A DNA stretch of 64,000 bases, from positions 15,183,181-15,247,180 of the forward strand of contig NC_064036.1 in the NCBI RefSeq assembly GCF_932526225.1. The letters run 5' to 3'. The number at the start of each line of letters is the position of its first letter. Position 1 is the stretch's first letter. This stretch comes from Nematostella vectensis (lineage: Eukaryota; Cnidaria; Anthozoa; Actiniaria; Edwardsiidae). The notes under the pieces were generated by a model. It was not told the DNA's origin. It saw only the letters and a list, made by a program, of their open reading frames with translations, and searched no databases. The position numbers and the translations under genes are program-made. This document shows, piece after piece, positions 10,404-20,500 of the stretch.

Positions 10404-11561
10404 AAACCCTTGCACCATAAGATATTCGGACTCTAGCTTTCAAAGTGCTTCGATGTTATAAGTGATTATTTGATACCTGAAGATTTTGTAACGAAATTTA
10501 CAGATGAAATTCCGTATTCAGAAGTCAGAATCTCTAAAAAAAATCGAACAAACAAACGTTAGTCACTAAAAGACTGTCAAAAATATCCTTTATTAAAACT
10601 ACCATTATTGGTGTAGTCATCTGCTATCTTTATCTGTTTGCTACTAAAATGCAAATATTCTAGAGAATTTTGCTTTTTTGGCATCTAAAAGTAGTAGGCG
10701 TTCTGTCCGAACTTCCTGTGATGACTGTGACCATCCTTATTCAATGCAGAGAGTCTCTGAAAAGAAACAAAGTTTTCTCGGTACCAGACCCCCAAAACCA
10801 CAACGTTCTCTTCATAATATATGTACCCCTAAAAGATAGCACATTGGGTGTGGTCGAAGGAATTTTTAAACCTAAGAGAAAGCAGAATCGGAAAAACCGT
10901 TAAACAACCCCGAAGGAATAGCTGCTGGTCGAATTTTATACCCTAAGAGATAGCAGAATCGGAAAAATCCTTCAACAACCACTAAAGGAAAGCAGTTAGT
11001 CGAAATTTTACCGTTCACCCCCGTCTACTTGGAGAGTCCCCCCCAACCGTATCTTGTTCTTTTAAAGTATAAACAGCATTAAAAAAATACACTCCGTGGC
11101 CAACCATGTGTTCTATACGTTCTTTTAAGTGCCCACTAATGAAAACCCACCGAATATAGGTTTTAGATCAACCCTGCAAAATATCCTCGAAGTTATATCT
11201 TAGTTGAAAAACAAGTTCAATTTATTGTCATACTATTTTATTATTCAAGATTCACGTTCAATGAATAATAACATTTCTTAGAGTTTATATTCCTGAAAAA
11301 GGGCTGTGAGTCTGCAAGGGTCTCTACGTCACTTGTTTTTCGTTTGGCCACTGTCTTCCGGCAATCCGTCATATAAGGAATAAAGAAAGATAGTGTAGTT
11401 TGTGTGGCGGTGGTTCTTTCAGCTGTTTGTCTAAGATTGTGCAAAATCCAATATAGGGTTCCGATCCTTAAAGTGGCCAAAAACGCCATGCACTTAGATG
11501 GGACCATTATAAGGAGAGATCCCTAGTATAAAACAGCAGATTACTAGTAAGACTTTAATGA
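10404..11561. other. Intergenic between two convergent genes
   Basis: Holds the LPMO 3' UTR and the end of the next gene on the other strand. A copy of a dispersed repeat lies at about 10715-10815. A near-duplicate pair occurs at 10860-11000 (CTAAGAGA(A/T)AGCAGAATCGG). No gene seen. Confidence 0.45.
10715..10815 (-). repeat. Dispersed repeat, copy 2 of 3 (GGTACCGA family)
   Basis: Shares the core GTTTTGGGG-(T/C)CTGGTACCGA with 1282-1376 and 46960-47065. Translated on one strand, the core keeps a V-P-x-P-Q-N-x-N peptide in all three copies. Probably an old transposable-element fragment. Confidence 0.6.
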
Positions 11562-11567
11562 TTTATT
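11562..11567 (-). promoter_or_regulatory. Polyadenylation signal AATAAA
   Basis: TTTATT on the + strand, reading AATAAA on the minus strand, starts 12 bases after the stop codon of the ten-exon gene at 11579-23213. This implies a very short 3' UTR. Confidence 0.65.
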
Positions 11568-11578
11568 TTTCCCAGCTC

Positions 11579-14500
11579 TTAAGGACACTGGGTAGCTTTG
11601 ACAAGATCAAGCGGGAAGCCGAGCACCTCCGAAATTCTTTCGTCTGCCCATTTTGTTTCCTTGCGTAACCTGCAGACTCGTGTCACTTCAGCTGGGGTGA
11701 GTTGGGTGACCTCTGGACAGCCTGCGAGCATGAATTCCACAGTTTCCTGGTGATGTGATAAAACATTTTCTATTGAATTAAAGGGAATATTTATATTGAT
11801 CTTCTTTACAAAAGAGAGGCTAGGAAATCATATGTAATAGACTATTTAATAAACAAGGAGACAATTTTATTATCGGAGTCCCCCCCCCCCCCCCCCCCCC
11901 CGGGCTTCAACGGCTGCGTATGTAAATACATACATGTATTAGCTATTAAAAATAAACTCTTGTTATCATAATGCCGGAAATAATTTTCACTCACATAGGT
12001 GCCGCGGATCAAATTTGACTGCCGTTTTTTTTTTTAACACGGTCTCACGGTCTCATGGTCTCTCTTTTTAAAATATTTTAAACCCAGAAATTAAAAAATC
12101 GGAAAAAAATGTTAAGAAACGGAGAAAACCGGATGTCATTTTTTGAACCGGAGATTAACCTAAAAATCCTTAGTCTCCAGGTGAAAACCGGACTGTTGGC
12201 ATACATGCACTATTCTCCTAATCTCCCCCGTCCGCCGCCCCTGAATAGATTGTACTGTAGGATGGCCTTTCCAATTTTTTTAACTAACGAGCTTTTTGCC
12301 TTACGACGCCAAGAATTCAAGCACCCAAAATATACAATGCGATCTCCTCTAACAAAGCTCACGAGAATCTATTGGTATTCCCAAATTTCCTCGCATCAGA
12401 CGGTAGGCCCTCGGAAAGCCAAAAAAAAGACGGTATCTTACCAACGATAGGCCAGTGTCCTCTGCAATCTTCCCTGCTTCGTACCCATCATTCTTTTTAG
12501 TGCAGACTAATTCCTTTTTCACAGGATTATTAGCTTCGCAGTTCTCACTGAAGCCTTCTTTCTCAGCCATCTCCTTAAGGCCTTCCTTCAGTCCCTCTCT
12601 TGTGACGTATTGAGCTCCGATCTTTGCGTTGCAGTTTATCTGCTTTGACCCTTCCTCGCCGATATCAACAGCTTCGTCGTACAATGAATCAAATGATTTT
12701 GTTCCTTGCTTGCATTCTCTGATCACCTGCTCCAACATGGTCGCCTGATAAAAAACAAAACAAAATTTATTACCATTCTCCTCAGGCGCGTTTTCAGGTT
12801 AGTGGAGAAAAGAGTGCAAAGACAATAATATCATATGCGAGAAGATTTGGGCGATCCCTAAGATCCCTCGTTTTTTAGCAGTCGGGAGAGAGGTACGCGC
12901 TTCTCCTGGCGCCCAACACTTGCTACGCGGCAGAGTGTTTTTGTGAAAAATCAACGAGAGCAAGCTCTGCGCACAGAGAGAGTACGTCAAAACAGTAGTA
13001 GTTACTATCACCTTATGTATCATATGACCTCTTACGCACGGTACAACAGCAGTAGTGACTATTACCTTATGTATCATATGACTTCTTACGCTCAGTACAA
13101 CAGCAGTAGTTACTATTACCTTATGTATCATATGACTTCTTACGCTCAGTACAACAGCAGTAGTGACTATTACCTTATGTATCATATGACCTCTTACGCT
13201 CAGTACAACAGCAGTAGTGACTATCACCTTATGTATCATATGACCTCTTACGCTCAGTACAACAGCAGTAGTGACTATTACCTTATGTATCATATGACCT
13301 CTTACGCTCAGTACAACAGTAGTAGTTACTATCACCTTATGTATCATATGACTTCTTACGCTCAGTACAACAGCAGTAGTGATTATTACCTTATGTATCA
13401 TATGACCTCTTACGCTCAGTACAACAGCAGTAGTGACTATCACCTTATGTATCATATGACCTCTTACGCACGGTACAACAGCAGTAGTGACTATTACCTT
13501 ATGTATCATATGACCTCTTACGCTCAGTACAACAGCAGTAGTGACTATCACCTTATGTATCATATGACCTCTTACGCTCAGTACAACAGCAGTAGTTACT
13601 ATTACCTTATGTATCATATGACCTCTTACGCTCAGTACAACAGCAGTAATGACTATTACCTTATGTATCATATGACCTCTTACGCTCAGTACAACAGTAG
13701 TAGTTACTATCACCTTATGTATCATATGACTTCTTACGCTCAGTACAACAGCAGTAGTGACTATCACCTTATGTATCATATGACCTCTTACGCTCAGTAC
13801 AACAGCAGTAGTTACTATTACCTTATGTATCATATGACCTCTTACGCTCAGTACAACAGCAGTAGTGACTATTACCTTATGTATCATATGACCTCTTACG
13901 CTCAGTACAACAGTAGTAGTTACTATCACCTTATGTATCATATGACTTCTTACGCTCAGTACAACAGCAGTAGTGACTATCACCTTATGTATCATATGAC
14001 CTCTTACGCTCAGTACAACAGCAGTAGTGACTATCACCTTATGTATCATATGACCTCTTACGCTCAGTACAACAGCAGTAGTTACTATTACCTTATGTAT
14101 CATATGACCTCTTACGCTCAGTACAACAGCAGTAGTGACTATTACCTTATGTATCATATGACCTCTTACGCTCAGTACAACAGCAGTAGTGACTATTACC
14201 TTATGTATCATATGACCTCTTACGCTCAGTACAACAGCAGTAGTGACTATTACCTTATGTATCATATGACCTCTTACGCTCAGTACAACAGCAGTAGTGA
14301 CTATTACCTTATGTATCATATGACCTCTTACGCTCAGTACAACAGTAGTAGTGACTATTACCTTATGTATCATATGACCTCTTACGCTCAGTACAACAGC
14401 AGTAGTGACTATTACCTTATGTATCATATGACCTCTTACGCTCAGTACAACAGCAGTAGTTACTATTACCTTATGTATCATATGACCTCTTACGCTCAGT

Positions 14501-17500
14501 ACAACAGCAGTAGTGACTATTACCTTATGTATCATATGACTTCTTACGCACGGTACAACAGCAGTAGTGACTATTACCTTATGTATCATATGACTTCTTA
14601 CGCTCAGTACAACAGCAGTAGTGACTATTACCTTATGTATCATATGACCTCTTACGCTCAGTACAACAGCAGTAGTGACTATTACCTTATGTATCATATG
14701 ACCTCTTGCGCTCAGTACAACAGCAGTAGTTACTATTACCTTATGTATCATATGACCTCTTACGCTCAGTACAACAGCAGTAGTGACTATTACCTTATGT
14801 ATCATATGACCTCTTACGCTCAGTACAACAGTAGTAGTTACTATCACCTTATGTATCATATGACTTCTTACGCTCAGTACAACAGCAGTAGTGACTATCA
14901 CCTTATGTATCATATGACCTCTTACGCTCAGTACAACAGCAGTAGTTACTATTACCTTATGTATCATATGACCTCTTACGCTCAGTACAACAGCAGTAGT
15001 GACTATTACCTTATGTATCATATGACCTCTTACGCTCAGTACAACAGTAGTAGTTACTATCACCTTATGTATCATATGACTTCTTACGCTCAGTACAACA
15101 GCAGTAGTGACTATCACCTTATGTATCATATGACCTCTTACGCTCAGTACAACAGCAGTAGTGACTATCACCTTATGTATCATATGACCTCTTACGCTCA
15201 GTACAACAGCAGTAGTTACTATTACCTTATGTATCATATGACCTCTTACGCTCAGTACAACAGCAGTAGTGACTATTACCTTATGTATCATATGACCTCT
15301 TACGCTCAGTACAACAGCAGTAGTGACTATTACCTTATGTATCATATGACCTCTTACGCTCAGTACAACAGCAGTAGTGACTATTACCTTATGTATCATA
15401 TGACCTCTTACGCTCAGTACAACAGCAGTAGTGACTATTACCTTATGTATCATATGACCTCTTACGCTCAGTACAACAGTAGTAGTGACTATTACCTTAT
15501 GTATCATATGACCTCTTACGCTCAGTACAACAGCAGTAGTGACTATTACCTTATGTATCATATGACCTCTTACGCTCAGTACAACAGCAGTAGTTACTAT
15601 TACCTTATGTATCATATGACCTCTTACGCTCAGTACAACAGCAGTAGTGACTATTACCTTATGTATCATATGACTTCTTACGCACGGTACAACAGCAGTA
15701 GTTACTATTACCTTATGTATCATATGACTTCTTACGCTCAGTACAACAGCAGTAGTGACTATTACCTTATGTATCATATGACCTCTTACGCTCAGTACAA
15801 CAGCAGTAGTGACTATTACCTTATGTATCATATGACCTCTTACGCTCAGTACAACAGCAGTAGTTACTATTACCTTATGTATCATATGACCTCTTACGCT
15901 CAGTACAACAGCAGTAGTGACTATTACCTTATGTATCATATGACTTCTTACGCACGGTTTAACAGCAGTAGTTACTATTACCTTATGTATCATATGACTT
16001 CTTACGCTCAGTACAACAGCAGTAGTGACTATTACCTTATGTCTTATGTACCCCATAACGCTAACTATTACCTTATGTATCATATACCCCATAACGCTTA
16101 TGTCTTATATACCCCCATACGTATGTTTACTATTACCTTATTGGTAAAGCAACTAATGGTGGCGGGAACGCTTTGTAAGGAACTGAGGAGCATGTCTAAA
16201 AGATTGTAGGTCTCCTCGTAAGATTTCTCTACCGGGATGCGGTCCACGAATGACTGCATGTTTACAACAGCGCCTGCCTAGAAAATACATGGAATTAACT
16301 TCTGGAAAATACATACAATCAACATCTGGAAAAAGCATACAATCAACTCCTGGAAAAAAACAGCAATCAACTCCTGGAAAATACATAAAATCAACTCCAG
16401 CAAAGTACATACATTCAACTGCTGCAAAATACATACAATCAACTCCAGCAAAGTGCATACATTCAACTGCTGCAAAATACATACAATCAACTCCTGTAAC
16501 GGAACGGACCGCTCAACTCACAGTTACATGTTGGGAATTAACAAATAAATCTAATTTTTGCGTGCGTCTGTCCTCTAATAGATGAAAGATGAACAACACG
16601 GACACAACGAGACGGCGCGAGGTGTGTGTCTGTTGTTCATGACACGCTAGGCGTCTTCAGTGCAACTTTTAGAGGACAGACGCACAAAAGATAGGTCTAT
16701 TTGTTTTATACCGCAACTAAAATATTTTCTTACGATACAGTCTAGTTTTGGTGACGCCAAGCTTGCGTGTCCTTTAATAACACATGGACCCTTGACCAAT
16801 CAGAGCGCGCGATCTACGTGTATGGTTGTATAACCGCAAGAAAGCATAAGAGAGGGACACTTTGGTATTACCCGCGCGCCATGTCGATTCCTGACTATAT
16901 TTAGTAACCACCACCCCACCACTGCGCGTGAGGATTTGCTCCTTTTATTTTGTCCTACACCCCGCGGGTTGAGATCATGTAAAATAACTCGGAAGAAGAA
17001 AACAAGCCTTAATAAAGTAAGCAAGATTGGCAAATATACTCACAGAAAGCTAAATCACTGAATAGTTTGACTGTTTTTTTTTTTTTGTCTGAGCGGCGAA
17101 GTCAAGTCAAAAAGAAAGAAAACACCGACGAGCGATAAAATGGCTGTGATAGCGCGTTTGATTCAAATCCCGGCTCCAACTCCAGCTTGTATAATATACT
17201 TAATAGTTATAGAAGTGTCTAGAAACAACATCAAAGAAGTACAGTAATATCTCCCTCTTTATTTTCTCACTATGAGAAAAGCTCAGATACTTCATCAGCT
17301 TGCTGGCTTTGATCATAACAAAAAATGCATTCCCTCGCTACAAGATAGTTTTATTAAATGTAATTTCTTGGATTCCTTCTCAATTCACCGGAATATTTAC
17401 AAAAAAACAAATATAATATCTAATTTCTAACTTACAGATTTGTTTGACCATTAGGAAGATAATGAATGTTGAAAAACCACGAAGAAGCAGCAAGTCAGAG

Positions 17501-20500
17501 CGGAAGCGGTGTTTAATGCACGAGGTTTTCCCCTTAATATGTCGCAACTGCCTGTATCCTTGATGGTAGAATGAAATTTTCGATGGTATTTGTGCAAATA
17601 GGGTGTTTTTTCGGTTTCAAGTCACAAAACAGCGGCAAACAAGATGTAAATGCCAAAGCGCGGGGGTAGGGTGAGTAAAAATGCTCACGCGCAGTGGTGG
17701 GGTGGTGGTTACTAAAAATAGCCAGATTCGGAATCGACATGGCGCGCGGGTAATACCAAAGTGACACTTGGGCCGTTGACCAATCAGAGCGCGCGATTTA
17801 CGAGTATCGTTGTATAAATTCGTAGCTGATGAAGCAAAATAAACAAAAAAAAATACTTTTTTTTGCGGAACGTCAATTTGGGACATCATTCGTCATTCAG
17901 TCGGAATAAAGCGCACGCCACGGACAAAGTTTGCCCGTCTGGCTGCAGCGGTGATGTTCTAGAACATTCTACAGCATTCATGCGCAGTGGACTATATACA
18001 AACAAGCTCATTCAAACAACTCACCAACTCGTCATTTCCCGCCGGGCTAACTTGCTCCACAAGGTCTTTCATAGACTGGATACCAGACAAGAAGTTTTCG
18101 TCGGTTATTTTAGAGCGGAAATCCTGAAATGTCTACAAAAGAAACACATGAAGGCGACATTTTGGTTTAGAACTCCCAGCTACACATAGCACGCTATTAC
18201 TATAGCTGCATTCTGACTGGCGAAGTTTTAGCCTGGAAATCATACAGTCGTTAATCATTTATGGATGGGTGGCATGAAAGCGTTTAGCTTTTTTGTGCTC
18301 GGTCTCGTCGCCAGTATAAAGAGACGCGAGAATTTCAAGCCATAACGGTACCTCATTAACGGCGACATTGGCTTCAGTGAGATTTGTCATAGCGGCATCA
18401 AATTCCGTCACGGCGTTCTTCATTTCAGCGGTAGATTTAAGGACTTGCTCTCGCTTGGTTTGGCATTCCTGGAATTGTGCGATAGCGAAGTACAAAGTAA
18501 TTCCTGAAATTAAGACGAGATGATAAATAGGTTTCATTTCATGACTCAAACCTCAGTAGGTGTTTTTTTTACTCGTATAAAATGACGAAGAGCGTTTTGA
18601 TGAATTGATATGGGATTCACACTTTTTTCAGTGTATTCTTGATTGTATACTTTGTCTGCTACTATTTTGTTGGGGAAGAGGATAGAACTGATAGAAACAA
18701 ACAGGAAGAGAGCTGCGCTAATCAGAATTCTGAGATATTTGTCGGTCGTGGATAGCACTGATTAGTCGCTGGTCGCCATTTTGGATTCTGCGAATTTCAC
18801 TAGGCGTTCGAGGAGAAGGGTTTCATGACGTCACAACTCTTACCACCTACAGGAAACCCATCCACAGGAAACCCAACCACAGAAAACCCGTTAAGAAAAT
18901 CTGGGACTGGTCTGGGGCTTACCCTACGAGTGTAAAGGCTGTCCTAATGCCCGTGTTTCATGTCTTACCAGCACTGGCGAATGTGAAGGCGCTCGTAATA
19001 CCCGTCAACGCGCGCTCGCCAAAATTTACAATTTTCCCCCATTTTTGGGTGGTTGTAGACTTTATTGATGTCATCTTTTCGATATTCGTTTTTCGTCTGA
19101 TAGCGTTTTGCCGTTTGAGCCTCACTTCATTTCCCTTTTTCGTGCCCTTTGGTGGATCCTTGAGCGATGACCCACTTTTCCTTTCCGCCTTTAAAAAAGA
19201 AGTACTTGTTGACCGGAAATTCTTCACCTGCTATATATTACTGTATGGGTTTTTGTTCACACAGCTATAAAAGTCATCAGACACGAGTAAGATGGATGAT
19301 GAGTTATACAGAGGGCAGTGTTAATGTTTCGCACGCCTTAATTAAATAGTTTAACAGGAAAAAAGCGAAAAACAACAAAACAAGAAATGTACTCATCAGA
19401 TAAAAAAAAGCATGAAAAAAACCTTGCTAGTTAGGCTAGTTGCGTTATACTTTTATAAGAGCCCTTGTCAGCAACAACTTCGTTTGTGGGTTTATTATTG
19501 GAAGAGAAATAATGTGAAGAAATCTTAAAATAACCATCTATACTCTAACCGGAAAATGTCATTTTAAGGTTTAGTATTGAAAGGGAAATAATGTTAAGAA
19601 ATCTTAAATTAACCATCTAAACAGATGGATTTTATTCCTTTAAATTCAATGGAAGATAGCTCAATAGCCTTTGTTACGCCGCAAAATGTACGATGTATTC
19701 TTAACGCAAAAAGTAAAAACTTTTCAACTCTAAATGTAATTTAATATTTAAAGCAAAAATTAATAACGCAAAACATCACAGTATCGCATCTTTATAGACC
19801 ATGATCTAGGGAGGATTCCGCCATGTCAGGTTGCTGACACTGCCAAGTGTTTGGAGAGACCAAGACCACCTGTCGATTCGAGATTTACAGCCATTTATCA
19901 AAATCTTTAGTTTGTCACTACTACATTTTTTCTCTTTACTTAGTACAGCTTTAAGCTATCGATTTATGGACATTATTTGATTTTTTTACATTTTCCATTA
20001 TTACATTTTGCGATGAATTTTTTTTACATTTAGCGTTAAAAAGTTACCACATTTTGCTTTGAGAGTATAACCTTTTGCGTCAAGATTACATCTTGCGTTA
20101 GTTTACATTTTGCGACGTAACAGCCACAGCAGATGAATGCTTAATGTCACACTTGGTATTTTGCTAAAATGGCGGCTACGTGATTTGTGAGACGAAATAA
20201 AAACACATATAATAGGGGACTTGCGTTAAGAGATCACGGACTTTTTGGTGGCAAACTAGCGCGCGCTCAGCCTTTTAGGGGCAAAATAAAAGCAATTTTT
20301 TTAGCATTTACGAATAAAGCCAAAATTTGTTTTTTTAGGAATGATTCATTTTCATTTAAATGTTTTTTTTCGTCGTTCTCTGGCGTGAAGGGCGCAGTTA
20401 TTACTGTGTTTCTTTCTGTTGAATTTGTCACCCAATGATCACGTGATCTCTTAGCACAGGTATAGTGTTCATACCTCGAGTGTTTCAAGCGCCGCATGCT

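Noticed and set aside
12960-16090. CRISPR array
   Set aside because: Units are contiguous 54-bp repeats without unique spacers, in a eukaryotic intron.
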